DNA of 39,118 bases from NCBI GenBank assembly GCA_032125995.1, contig JAQBBQ010000179.1:1-39118 (forward strand), written 5' to 3'. The translations under genes and the position numbers were made by a program. Under the pieces are notes generated by a model. It was given only the letters and a program-made list of their open reading frames with translations, did not search any database and was not told where the DNA came from. Below, piece by piece: positions 7,197-15,162 of the stretch (position 1 is the first letter of the stretch; each line of letters starts with the position of its first letter). This DNA comes from SG8-39 sp032125995. Its GTDB lineage: Bacteria > Pseudomonadota > Gammaproteobacteria > Burkholderiales > SG8-39.

Positions 7197-8801
7197 TCAG
7201 CGCGCGTCCTCGAGAACGAGGTCGGCGCCCTTCTCGGCCACCGCGATCACCGCGGCGTTGATGTTGCCCGAGGGCACCGCGGGCATCACCGAGGCGTCGA
7301 CCACGCGCAAGGCCGCCAGCCCGCGCACGCGCAGTCGGGGATCGACGACCGCGTGCGCGTCGGTCCCCATGCGGCAGGTCGAGGTCGGATGGAACACGGT
7401 GTCGCCGGCTTCGCGGCAAAAGGCCAACCAGTCCTCGTCCGATTGCACGCGCGGCCCGGGGTGCTCCTCGTTCACCACGTAGCCCGATAGCGGCGGCGTG
7501 TTGACGAGGCGCCGCGCGAACTTCAGGCCGTCGACCATCATGCGCTGGTCGGCTTCGGTGGCGAGGTAGTTGTAGAGGATCGCCGGGGGCGAGGCCGGAT
7601 CATTGTTGCGCACGCGCACCCAGCCGCGCGACTCGGCCTGCAGCTGAGACACCGAGCAGGTGAAGCCCGAAAACGGATGCAGGTGGCCGCCCCGCTTGGC
7701 GGTCGAGAAATTGATGAAATAGAGCTGCGCGTCCGGGCGCGTGAGTTCGGGCCGGGTACGCAGGAACGCGGCCGCGTAGCCCGCACTGACGGTGAGCGGG
7801 CCGCGCTTCAAGAGCAGGTACTGCAGACCGATTTTCGCCTGCCGCCACAGGCTCATCATGTCGTCGTTCAGCGTGATCGGCTTGTTGCACTTCCAGAAGG
7901 TGCGCACGTAGAAGTGGTCCTGCAGGTTCGCGCCGACCTCGGGTGCATCGAGCACCACGGCAATGCCATGCTGCTCGAGCAGCTCGCGCGATCCGACGCC
8001 AGAGAGCTGCAGCAGCTGCGGCGAGTTGAACGTGCCGCCGGCGAGAATCACCTCGCGCGCGGCGCGCGCCGACTGTGTCGCGCCGTGCTGGCGGTACTCG
8101 ACGCCGGTCGCGCGCTTGGTATCGCCGCCGTCGAACGTGACACGGGTTGCGAGCGCGTTCACTTCGACGCGCAGGTTGGCGCGCGTTTCGGCGGACCGCA
8201 GGTAACCGGTCGCCGCGCTGCAGCGCCGACCGTTCCTCGCGGTCGCCTGGTAATAGCCCGTGCCCTCCTGCGATGCACCGTTGAAGTCGTCGTTCCTCGG
8301 CACACCGAGCGCTGCCGCGGAATCGATGAACGCGTCGCACAGTTCGTGTTTGTCGGGCAGGTCGGAAACGGCGAGCGGCCCGCCGACGCCATGCCATGCA
8401 TCCGCCCCGCGGCTCTGGTCTTCGGATTTCTTGAAGTAGGGCAGCAGGTCGTCAAAGCCCCAGCCCGGCACGCCCCAGGCGTCGAAATCCTCGGGCTGGC
8501 CGCGGATATAGACCAGGCCGTTGATCGAGGACGAACCACCGAGCACCTTGCCGCGCGGCGTAAACACGCGCCGCCCGTTCAGCGTCGGCTCGGGCTCGCC
8601 CTCGTAGGCCCAGTTCACATCGGTACGCGCGAAGAGCTTGCCGTAGCCGAGCGGCACGTGAATCCAGAAGTCCGTGTCGCGCGGCCCGGCTTCGAGCAGC
8701 AGCACGCGGTAGCGACCGTTCGCCGTGAGCCGGTCGGCGAGCACGCAGCCTGCCGAGCCGGCACCAACGATCACGTAGTCGTAGGTCTGGACCTCGCTCA
8801 T
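7197..8801 (-). CDS. GMC-family FAD-dependent alcohol dehydrogenase/oxidase (choline dehydrogenase-like)
   Basis: A 534-residue glucose-methanol-choline oxidoreductase. The FAD motif is YDYVIVGAGSAGCVLADRL at the N-terminus, and the GMC signature 1 region is GKVLGGSSSINGLVYIRGQ. The C-terminal catalytic His lies in FHPTSTCRMGT and the paired Asn in SGNINAAVIAVAEKGA. Members oxidise primary or secondary alcohols to carbonyls. I start at ATG 8799-8801 (MSEVQTYDY) because it overlaps the stop of the upstream gene as ATGA and matches the family N-terminus; the frame is open further upstream but only as a shadow of that gene. It is the last gene of a packed minus-strand run with an ATC-hydrolase-like protein, an SDR and a cyclase-family hydrolase. 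The alcohol substrate is unknown. Confidence 0.93.
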   Translation of the reverse strand: MSEVQTYDYVIVGAGSAGCVLADRLTANGRYRVLLLEAGPRDTDFWIHVPLGYGKLFARTDVNWAYEGEPEPTLNGRRVFTPRGKVLGGSSSINGLVYIRGQPEDFDAWGVPGWGFDDLLPYFKKSEDQSRGADAWHGVGGPLAVSDLPDKHELCDAFIDSAAALGVPRNDDFNGASQEGTGYYQATARNGRRCSAATGYLRSAETRANLRVEVNALATRVTFDGGDTKRATGVEYRQHGATQSARAAREVILAGGTFNSPQLLQLSGVGSRELLEQHGIAVVLDAPEVGANLQDHFYVRTFWKCNKPITLNDDMMSLWRQAKIGLQYLLLKRGPLTVSAGYAAAFLRTRPELTRPDAQLYFINFSTAKRGGHLHPFSGFTCSVSQLQAESRGWVRVRNNDPASPPAILYNYLATEADQRMMVDGLKFARRLVNTPPLSGYVVNEEHPGPRVQSDEDWLAFCREAGDTVFHPTSTCRMGTDAHAVVDPRLRVRGLAALRVVDASVMPAVPSGNINAAVIAVAEKGADLVLEDAR

Positions 8802-9271
8802 GCGCGTCGAATCGAGAGAAAGCAGCAGCCCTTGGCGCCCGGCGTCCAGGTGCGATTGTCGATCGCGAAGCCGGCGGCCTCGAACATGCCCTTGTCCACC
8901 GCGCCGGCGATGCGGCACAGCGTCGCGCGTTTTTCCGGCGCCAGCGCCGCGTCTTCCCAGGCTTCCTTCAGCGGACAGGCATGAAATTGGATCTCGACCC
9001 CATCTGCGTCGCAGCGCCGCACTTCGGGGGCGAACAGCTCGCCCTCGCCCGGCACGCCCTTGAGGAAGGCCTTGCACAAGCCGTCGAAATCCGCCGGCGC
9101 AAATTCGGCGAGTGCCTGCCCCGCGCTGCGGCCGCGCTGCAGGATGGCCTTGGCGAGCAGCCCTTCGGCACGCGCGGCGCCGAGTTCTTCGGCCAGCACG
9201 TCGTAGACCTCGAGGTAGACGAGCGCCCGGTTCTTCAACTGGCCGACGAGGTCCTTGCGGTAATCGGCCAT
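8798..9271 (-). CDS. L-2-amino-thiazoline-4-carboxylate hydrolase-family protein
   Basis: A 157-residue cytosolic protein that I place by pattern in the L-ATC hydrolase family. The recognisable blocks are CPLKEAWEDAALAPEKRATL, then CRIAGAVDKGMFEAAGF, and a Cys-containing end, GAKGCCFLSI. The founding enzyme opens the thiazoline ring of L-ATC to N-carbamoyl-cysteine; most relatives are uncharacterised, so substrate assignment would be a guess. I start at ATG 9269-9271 (MADYRKDLVG), preceded by AAGG about 7 bases upstream and one base after the SDR stop, rather than a longer start at 9298. It overlaps the GMC gene by 4 bases (ATGA), indicating coupled translation. Confidence 0.75.
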   Translation of the reverse strand: MADYRKDLVGQLKNRALVYLEVYDVLAEELGAARAEGLLAKAILQRGRSAGQALAEFAPADFDGLCKAFLKGVPGEGELFAPEVRRCDADGVEIQFHACPLKEAWEDAALAPEKRATLCRIAGAVDKGMFEAAGFAIDNRTWTPGAKGCCFLSIRRA

Positions 9272-9272
9272 G

Positions 9273-10043
9273 TCACACCTTGCGCGGGCTCGCGACATGC
9301 ATGCCGGCGTCCACGTAAAGGATCTGGCCGGTCACATGCGCTGCGCCCTCGAGCAGCCAGGCGACGGCGTCGGCCTGGTGCTGCGGCGTCGACACCGCCT
9401 GCAGCGGCGCGATCTGCGCGTAGGTCTCGCGCAGCCGGGTATAGCGCTCCTCGCCGTAGCCCGCGGTCATCCACGGCGTGTCGACGAAGCCCGGGGCGAG
9501 CACGTTAACGCGCACTTCCGGCGCAAGCGTGCGCGCGAGCGACATCGACAGCGTGTTCAGCGCGGATTTCGACGCCGCATAGGCGATCGACGAGCCGGTC
9601 GCGACGCGCGACGCGAGCGATGAGACATTCACGACAGCGCCGCGCGCGGCCCTGAGCGCCGGGGCCGCCGCGCGACACATCTGGAACGGGCCGATGACGT
9701 TGATCGCGTAGATGCGCTGAAAGTCCTCCGCACTCAGACCGTCGAGATCGGCATGCACGACGAACTTGGTGGTGCCGGCGTTATTGACGAGCGCGTCGAG
9801 CCGCCCCCATTGATCGAGTGCGGCCTTCACCAGTGCGCGGCACTGGGCGTCCTCGCCGACATTCGCCTTGACCGCGATCGCCTCGCCACCCGCCTCGACG
9901 CAGGCCTTGACGACCGCCTCGGCCTGCACCGTGTTCCTCGAATAGTTGACGACAACGCGCCAGCCGCGACGCGCCATTTCGCGCGCGATCGCCTCGCCAA
10001 TGCCAGACGAGCCGCCCGTCACGATCACCACACGTTCACCCAT
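9273..10043 (-). CDS. SDR-family NAD(P)-dependent oxidoreductase (FabG-like)
   Basis: A 256-residue classical short-chain dehydrogenase. The cofactor motif is TGGSSGIG (residues 9-16), the structural NNAG follows near residue 87, and the catalytic Ser-Tyr-Lys lie in VNVSSLASR and YAASKSALN. An N-terminal basic residue after beta-2 (NYSRNT) hints at NADP(H). It interconverts a hydroxyl and a keto group on a small substrate. It lies 6 bases after the cyclase-family gene and one base before the ATC-hydrolase-like gene, so the four genes from 11102 to 7197 read as one operon. Confidence 0.92.
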   Translation of the reverse strand: MGERVVIVTGGSSGIGEAIAREMARRGWRVVVNYSRNTVQAEAVVKACVEAGGEAIAVKANVGEDAQCRALVKAALDQWGRLDALVNNAGTTKFVVHADLDGLSAEDFQRIYAINVIGPFQMCRAAAPALRAARGAVVNVSSLASRVATGSSIAYAASKSALNTLSMSLARTLAPEVRVNVLAPGFVDTPWMTAGYGEERYTRLRETYAQIAPLQAVSTPQHQADAVAWLLEGAAHVTGQILYVDAGMHVASPRKV

Positions 10044-10049
10044 AAGTCC

Positions 10050-11102
10050 TCACACTGTCGCGATTGGCGTCGCGGGCGATCCCACGGCGCCCGGCAGCCG
10101 CAGCGGCGGCGCCGTCAAAAGAAAACGATTGCGTCCATGCGCACGCAGCCACTGGGCGAGCTCGCGGAAATACCACATCTCGCCGAGATGGATGCCGTTC
10201 TTGAACAGGCAATGCTCGTGCAGCGGCATCATCGCGTGCGGTGCCGGCTTGGTGAGGCTCGTCGGGATGATCTCGACAGCGTAATTGTCGGCCAGCAGGC
10301 AGGCGAGCCCCGAGTCGGTGATCCACTGCAGCAGCTTGTCGTCGCGCCCGTCGAGCCCGCTGCAGGTGTTGTGCAGCAACGTGGGATCGGGCTTCTTCTG
10401 CAACTCGAGGATCACGTCGGCGAAACCGGTGTAGATGCACACCATGTCGCCGCGTTCGACCTCGACCCTATCGGCCTCGAGGATGCGCATCAGTTCGTCA
10501 TAGCCGACCGCCTTACGCGCGCGCCCGAGGTGCGCATGCAGGTCGATCATGACGCCTCTGCCCTGCGCACCATGCTCGGCGAGGTTCTCGATGCCGAGCG
10601 CATCGGCGCCCGCGCCCTCGTATTTCGCCCAGGGCTCGGCACCCTTGCGCTCGCGCCCCGGGCGGACGTCCGCGCCGCCGCGAAAACCGTTGTAGAACGC
10701 GATTTCGCGCTTGCCATCGCCGTCGGCGTCGAAGCGGCTGCCGACGTGCGCGAACGAATCCCACTGCGTCGAGTACTGCAGCGTGAGCAGCACCACGTCG
10801 TCACTTACCACGTCGGTATGGTCGGGGTTGTCGTTCGCGAGCGGCCAGCAGAAGTTCTGCGCGCCGGCGCTCTTGCCGTCGCGCAGCGTGGGCGCGAGCC
10901 GCGGCGGACTGCGCCGCGGATTGAGCACGCTGCCGCCGGGATAGTCGAGCGGCAGCGAAAGGCAGAAGGTGACGCCTTCCTTCACTTCGGCCACGCCCTG
11001 CAGCACCTTTTCGGGCGTCACCCAGTTCATGCGGCCACGCTGATCGTCGGGACCGAAGTCGCCCCAGTTCGAGCCCTCGGGGCGTTGTTTCCAGCGTTGC
11101 AT
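10050..11102 (-). CDS. Cyclase-family (kynurenine formamidase-like) hydrolase
   Basis: A 350-residue protein of the 'cyclase' fold that includes kynurenine formamidase KynB and cyclic-amide or lactone hydrolases. The family metal motif HxGTHxDxPxH aligns by eye to QYSTQWDSFAH, so both early histidines are glutamines here while the Asp and last His remain. Other blocks are GRMNWVTPEKVLQGV at the N-terminus and VMIDLHAHLG and MVCIYTGFADVI in the second half. It is longer than KynB (about 210), as is usual for the catabolic subgroup. Likely an amide or lactone ring-opening step; the substrate is unknown. A weak AGGGAA precedes the ATG. A palindromic repeat separates it from the upstream MaoC gene. 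Confidence 0.85.
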   Translation of the reverse strand: MQRWKQRPEGSNWGDFGPDDQRGRMNWVTPEKVLQGVAEVKEGVTFCLSLPLDYPGGSVLNPRRSPPRLAPTLRDGKSAGAQNFCWPLANDNPDHTDVVSDDVVLLTLQYSTQWDSFAHVGSRFDADGDGKREIAFYNGFRGGADVRPGRERKGAEPWAKYEGAGADALGIENLAEHGAQGRGVMIDLHAHLGRARKAVGYDELMRILEADRVEVERGDMVCIYTGFADVILELQKKPDPTLLHNTCSGLDGRDDKLLQWITDSGLACLLADNYAVEIIPTSLTKPAPHAMMPLHEHCLFKNGIHLGEMWYFRELAQWLRAHGRNRFLLTAPPLRLPGAVGSPATPIATV

Positions 11103-11133
11103 CGCGATTCCCTAAAAAGAAAGGAGCGAGAAA

Positions 11134-11233
11134 GGGGTCAGACCCCTTTAAAAAGGGTCAGACCCCGTTTTAGAAGATTGTCGGCCGTCGCTCATCAAAA
11201 GGGGTCTGACCCTAAAAAAAGGGGTCTGACCCC
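11134..11233. repeat. Palindromic intergenic element, copy 1 (GGGGTCAGACCCC type, inverted orientation)
   Basis: A 100-base element. Two GGGGTCAGACCCC-type palindromes (11134-11146 and 11155-11166) are on the left and two GGGGTCTGACCCC-type on the right (11201-11212 and 11221-11233). They flank a 33-base core (11168-11200) that is the exact reverse complement of the core of copy 4 (36835-36867). The whole unit is an imperfect inverted repeat that could fold into one long hairpin. It contains the MaoC stop codon (11212-11214). Confidence 0.9.
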
Positions 11234-11682
11234 AAGTAGCTCCTACCGATCCACTCCGCGACGAGCACCGGTTTGTCGCTGCCTTCGCATTCCAGGGTCA
11301 CGTTCCACACGGTCTGGATCATGTCGTCCTTGCGCTCCCAACTGCCCAGCACAAAATGCGCGCGCACGCGGCTGTTGACCGGCACCGGTGCGGTGAAGCG
11401 CACCCGGTTCAAACCGTAGTTGACACCCATCTTGCGGTCGTCGAAGGAAAACGTGCTTTCGATGAGGTGCGAGAGCAGCGACAGCGAAAGAAAGCCATGC
11501 GCGATCGTGGTGCCGAACGGACCTGCCTTGGCGCGCTCGGGATCGACGTGAATCCACTGCGGGTCGTCGATCGCATCGGCGAAGCGGTCGATCCGCGCCT
11601 GGTCAATCTCGAGCCATGGCGAAACGCCGACCTCCTCGCCCACGCGCTCGCGCAGCTGCGTCACCGACAACGCGCTCGTCAT
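11212..11682 (-). CDS. MaoC-family (R)-enoyl-CoA hydratase/dehydratase
   Basis: A 156-residue single-hotdog MaoC protein. The catalytic Asp and His lie in the family pattern as DDPQWIHVDPERAKAGPFG (about residues 39-57), followed by TIAHGFLSLSLLSHL. It hydrates trans-2-enoyl-CoA or dehydrates (R)-3-hydroxyacyl-CoA. The ATG is preceded by GGGAGG. The last six codons (GSDPFF) and the TAG stop are supplied by the palindromic element at 11134-11233, so the native C-terminus appears replaced or extended by the repeat. It probably shares a transcript with the alpha/beta hydrolase (18 bases upstream) and, through the repeat, with the cyclase-family gene. Confidence 0.92.
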   Translation of the reverse strand: MTSALSVTQLRERVGEEVGVSPWLEIDQARIDRFADAIDDPQWIHVDPERAKAGPFGTTIAHGFLSLSLLSHLIESTFSFDDRKMGVNYGLNRVRFTAPVPVNSRVRAHFVLGSWERKDDMIQTVWNVTLECEGSDKPVLVAEWIGRSYLGSDPFF

Positions 11683-11700
11683 CCCGTCCTCCCGCAGCGA

Positions 11701-12594
11701 TTATAGAGGCGCGATGAAATCGCGTATCCGCTGGTTCACGCGCGCCGGCATTTCCTCCATCACCCAGTGCGATGCCTCGGGGATGCGCTCGATCTCGAGC
11801 ACCGGTACGCAGTGCTCCAGCCCATCGAGCAGGCCGGTCAGCAGCGCAATATCGCGCTCGCCGTGGATGACCAGCGTCGGCACGCGCACCATGAAGTCCT
11901 TCGGGTCGAGCGTGAGGCGCGCGGCACCCGGATCGTCCGCGGTCGGCGGTATCAGCGGCGATGCGCGGTACCAGTTCAGGCTCCCGGTCAAGGCACCAGG
12001 CTGCGCCCAGGCTTGCAGGTAGGCTGCCCGGTCGGCGTCGGTGAAGGCGGGCGCGGTCTCGCCGAAAGCGAACTTCCACAGACGCGCATAGCCGTTTGCC
12101 GAAAGACGCGCCTCGGCCTGCGGCGAGCGCAACTTCAGCATGTACTCGCTCGCCTTCTGCTGCGCGGGGCTGTGCACGAGCTCGCGCCAGAACGCATAGG
12201 GATGGGGCGAATTGAGGATCACGAGGCGCGAGACGAGCTCGGGCGCGGCGCTCGCCAGGTTCCAGGCCACGGCGCCGCCCCAGTCGTGGGCGACCAGCGT
12301 GAAGGGTTTGCCCCCGTTCAGCTGCCGCGCAAGGTCACGGATGTCGGCGACGATGTGGCGTGCCTTGTAGGCGTCGACACCATCGGGCTTATCCGACAGG
12401 TTGTAGCCGCGCAGATCGGGCGCCACCGCAAGATGGTCGCGCGAAAACTCGGCGAGCTGATGCCGCCAGGCGTACCAGAACTGCGGAAATCCGTGCAGAA
12501 AGAGGATCAACGGACCCTCGCCTGCCTGCATCGTGTGCAGGCGGATGCCGTTCGCCTGCACGAAGTCGGCGCGCAGGGCGTGCGGGGTGCTCAC
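11701..12594 (-). CDS. Alpha/beta hydrolase, epoxide hydrolase / haloacid dehalogenase-like
   Basis: A 297-residue alpha/beta hydrolase. The oxyanion motif is HGFP (34-37). The nucleophile is Asp104 in VAHDWGG, not Ser, which places it with epoxide hydrolases and dehalogenases. The acid is probably in IHGERDIALL and the base is His276 in EASHWVMEE. The cap contains YLQAWAQPGALTGSLNWYRA with the aromatic residues expected of an epoxide-hydrolase lid. It starts with GTG overlapping the upstream gene's stop (GTGA, 12591-12594), so it is translationally coupled. Epoxide hydrolysis is the most likely activity, with defluorination or dehalogenation the alternative; the sequence alone does not settle it. 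Confidence 0.9.
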   Translation of the reverse strand: MSTPHALRADFVQANGIRLHTMQAGEGPLILFLHGFPQFWYAWRHQLAEFSRDHLAVAPDLRGYNLSDKPDGVDAYKARHIVADIRDLARQLNGGKPFTLVAHDWGGAVAWNLASAAPELVSRLVILNSPHPYAFWRELVHSPAQQKASEYMLKLRSPQAEARLSANGYARLWKFAFGETAPAFTDADRAAYLQAWAQPGALTGSLNWYRASPLIPPTADDPGAARLTLDPKDFMVRVPTLVIHGERDIALLTGLLDGLEHCVPVLEIERIPEASHWVMEEMPARVNQRIRDFIAPL

Positions 12595-13229
12595 CGCGGA
12601 CGGTCGGCGCGGTCTACTGGCCCGGGCTGCGGCTGACCCGCACTGCGACTCGGCGGCGCGCCGGGCGCCACGGGCGTGGTTTCCGCGCCCGACCGAAACC
12701 CGGGCCCCGCGGCGGGCGGCGGCCGCTCGCCCGCCACTGGCGCGCGCGTCTCCTGTGCCTCCTGCGTGGCGACGCCCAAGTTCTCGAACACCCGCGCGTC
12801 CGCGGCGCGCCGGGCAGTCGCGCCCTTCAGATCGAATTTATCCAGCTCGCGCGAGACCGCGCGGTAGGCCTGCAGATCCTGCTGGAACGCCGCGTCGGAC
12901 GGCTTGAAGCCGGACGATGCGCGCGCAACCGTCATCCGTGCGAGCAGCTGCTCACGGCGTTTTTCCATAAACTGGATCACCTCTGCGACCTTCTCGGCCA
13001 TCGCGTCGACAGGCGTCGACTTGGCCGCAGCCGAATCCCGCTCACCACTGAGGACTTCGACTTTCGGCGACCGCGCTTCGCGCGCCGCATCGCCGAACCA
13101 GGGCGGCGGGTAGGTCGAGTACTTGATCGATCCGGTTTGCGGATCGCGCCAGCGATAGAGCTCGCCGAGTGCGTTCGGTGCGAGCCCCGTCAGCACCCCC
13201 ACCAGAACCCCGAGCAGGATGATCCGCAT
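12591..13229 (-). CDS. Exported DUF4124-domain protein of unknown function
   Basis: A 212-residue secreted protein. It has a signal peptide (MRIILLGVLVGVLTGLAPNA, cleavage probably near residue 22). A DUF4124-like module follows, reading ELYRWRDPQTGSIKYSTYPP: an aromatic and Asp-rich 'W-D-x-G-x-x-x-Y-S' strand set seen in many proteobacterial periplasmic proteins. A charged, helix-forming middle (about 65-150) comes next, then a disordered Pro/Gly/Arg tail. The molecular role of DUF4124 proteins is not established. The last four bases overlap the alpha/beta hydrolase start. The Shine-Dalgarno is weak. Confidence 0.8.
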   Translation of the reverse strand: MRIILLGVLVGVLTGLAPNALGELYRWRDPQTGSIKYSTYPPPWFGDAAREARSPKVEVLSGERDSAAAKSTPVDAMAEKVAEVIQFMEKRREQLLARMTVARASSGFKPSDAAFQQDLQAYRAVSRELDKFDLKGATARRAADARVFENLGVATQEAQETRAPVAGERPPPAAGPGFRSGAETTPVAPGAPPSRSAGQPQPGPVDRADRPR

Positions 13230-13248
13230 CGCGACAGCCTACGCCAGT

Positions 13249-13329
13249 TCAGGCGAACTTCGTCAAATCGGGTTTGCGCTTTTCGAACAACGCCTTCATC
13301 ACCGCCCTAATTTCAATTGCGCCCTGCAT
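13249..13329 (-). pseudogene. 26-codon relic of an enoyl-CoA hydratase (crotonase) C-terminus
   Basis: A minus-strand frame of 26 codons starts at an ATG sharing one base with the acyl-CoA ligase stop (TGATG). It ends ALFEKRKPDLTKFA and a TGA. The EKRKPxxTxF ending is the usual tail of crotonase-fold enoyl-CoA hydratases, which often follow acyl-CoA ligase genes. The body of the protein (about 230 residues including the oxyanion-hole motifs) is missing. The simplest reading is an in-frame deletion that left the coupled start and the tail. Whether the micro-frame is translated is unknown. Confidence 0.5.
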
Positions 13330-14957
13330 CATGCCGTCGGCAGTTTGTAGTCGGTGAAACTCTTGCGCAGCGTGAGCTTGGAGAGCTTTCCGGTCGCGGT
13401 GTGCGGCAGCTCGTCGACGAAGACGACGTCGTCCGGCATCCACCATTTGGCGATTTTACCCTCGAAGAATTTCAGCAACGCCTCCTTGGTGACCTCCTGT
13501 CCTTCCTTCTTGATCGCGACCACGATCGGCCGCTCGTCCCACTTCGGGTGCGCGATCCCGATCACGGCAGCCTCCGCAATCGCCGGGTGCCCGACCGCAA
13601 TGTTCTCCAAGTCGATCGAACTGATCCACTCACCGCCCGACTTGATCACGTCCTTCGAGCGGTCGGTGATCTGCATATAGCCGTCCGGATCGATGGTGGC
13701 GACGTCGCCGGTCGGGAACCAACCATCCTTGAGCGGATCGCCGCCCTCGCCCTTCATATAGCCCGAGGCGATCCACGGCCCCTTCACCATCACGTTGCCG
13801 AAGCGCTTGCCGTCCCAGGGCAGTTCCTTACCCTCCTCGTCGACGATCTTCATCTCGACCCCGAAGATGCCGCGCCCCTGCTTGGCCTGCACCGCATAGC
13901 GCGCCTCCTTGTCGAGCGCGGCCTGCTTCGCCTTGAGCGACCCCACGGTGCCGAGCGGGCTCATTTCGGTCATCCCCCAGGCGTGGAACACCGTGATGCC
14001 GTAGTCGTCCTGGAAACTGCGGATCATCGCCGGTGGGCAGGCCGAGCCGCCGATGACCGTCCGGTTAAGCGTGGAAAAGCGCAGCTTGTTCGAGGCCAGA
14101 TGCTGCAGCAGCATGAGCCACACCGTAGGCACGCCCGCCGACAGCGTCACCTTCTCCTGTTCGATGAGGTCGTAGACGCTCTTGCCATCGAGGTGCGGTC
14201 CCGGGAACACCATCTTCGCCCCCACCATGGTGCAGGCATAGGGCAGGCTCCAGGCGTTGGCGTGGAACATCGGCACGACCGGCAGCACCGAATCGCGCGC
14301 CGAAAGGTTGAGTGCGTCGGGCAGCGCCCCGCCGTAGGCGTGCAGCACCGTCGAACGATTGCCGTAGAGCACGCCCTTCGGGTTGCCGGTGGTGCCGGAG
14401 GTGTAGCACAGCGCCGCCGCGGTGCGCTCGTCGAAGCTCGGCCACTCGTAGCGGTCGTCCTGCTTGGCCATGAGGTCTTCGTAGCACAGCAGATTCGGAA
14501 TCGCGCTCTTGGCCGGCATGTGCGCGCGGTCGGTCATCAGCACGTAGTGCTTCACAGTCTTCAGCTGCGGCGCGAGCTTCTCGACCAGGGGCACGAAGCT
14601 GAGATCGAAAAACAGCGCCGTATTCTCGGCGTGGTTCGAGATGTAGACGATCTGGTCGGGGAACAGGCGCGGATTGATGGTGTTGATCACCGAACCGATG
14701 CCGGAGATCGCGTAATAGAGCTCGTAGTGACGGTAGCCGTTCCAGGCCAGCGTGCCGATCCGATCGCCGGGCTTCACGCCAAGCGCCTGCAGCAGCTTCG
14801 CGAGCTGGCGCGCGCGGCCATGGGCGTCGTGGAAGGTGTAGCGGTGAATATCGCCTTCGGAGGTCTTGGAAACGATCTCGGTGTCGCCGTGGTTGCGGTC
14901 GGCAAAGCGGATCAGGTCGCTGATCAGCAGCGGCGTGTCCATCATCAGGCCGTGCAT
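13329..14957 (-). CDS. Fatty-acyl-CoA ligase (AMP-forming; AlkK / methylthiopropionyl-CoA ligase-like)
   Basis: A 542-residue ANL-superfamily adenylating enzyme. The P-loop motif is YTSGTTGNPKGVLYGNRS, the A5-type motif is HAWGMTEMSPLGT, and the A7 Asp lies in WFPTGDVATIDPDGYMQI. The hinge and A10 Lys region are DRSKDVIKSGGEWIS and LPHTATGKLSKLTLR. It activates medium- or long-chain or related carboxylic acids to acyl-CoA with ATP. I start at ATG 14955-14957 (MHGLMMDTPLL), preceded by GGAGAGG, rather than at an earlier in-frame start. It is divergent from the fused FadB-like gene, suggesting co-regulation with beta-oxidation. It is followed by the crotonase relic. Confidence 0.95.
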   Translation of the reverse strand: MHGLMMDTPLLISDLIRFADRNHGDTEIVSKTSEGDIHRYTFHDAHGRARQLAKLLQALGVKPGDRIGTLAWNGYRHYELYYAISGIGSVINTINPRLFPDQIVYISNHAENTALFFDLSFVPLVEKLAPQLKTVKHYVLMTDRAHMPAKSAIPNLLCYEDLMAKQDDRYEWPSFDERTAAALCYTSGTTGNPKGVLYGNRSTVLHAYGGALPDALNLSARDSVLPVVPMFHANAWSLPYACTMVGAKMVFPGPHLDGKSVYDLIEQEKVTLSAGVPTVWLMLLQHLASNKLRFSTLNRTVIGGSACPPAMIRSFQDDYGITVFHAWGMTEMSPLGTVGSLKAKQAALDKEARYAVQAKQGRGIFGVEMKIVDEEGKELPWDGKRFGNVMVKGPWIASGYMKGEGGDPLKDGWFPTGDVATIDPDGYMQITDRSKDVIKSGGEWISSIDLENIAVGHPAIAEAAVIGIAHPKWDERPIVVAIKKEGQEVTKEALLKFFEGKIAKWWMPDDVVFVDELPHTATGKLSKLTLRKSFTDYKLPTA

Positions 14958-15106
14958 AGTCCTCTCCTTCGAATTCTTGAACCTGTGCGCCCCGCGGCTC
15001 GGCCGGGGGCGACCGAGTGTACCGCGCACCTAGGCAGTGTCAACGCGGCGCGCCCGGGGCGTGTTTCGCTATTCCTGCGCGCGCTTCGGGTCACGCCTAA
15101 TCCCGG

Positions 15107-15112
15107 TAAAAT
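15107..15112 (+). promoter_or_regulatory. Putative -10 box TAAAAT for the beta-oxidation genes
   Basis: TAAAAT within GGTAAAATCGCG lies 51 bases before the ATG at 15163, in the 205-base divergent spacer. The same GTAAAATC core precedes two other genes in the window (25985 and 35033). No convincing -35 hexamer is visible. Confidence 0.4.
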
Positions 15113-15162
15113 CGCGTTCCCCCTGGGCGCCCTGCCCTCCCGATCCTGCCGGAGACTCTCGC

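Noticed and set aside
11134..11233. Repeated GGGGTCAGACCCC units considered as a CRISPR array
   Set aside because: Units are palindromes in inverted pairs with fixed spacers and cores repeated at distant loci, with no unique spacers and no cas genes.
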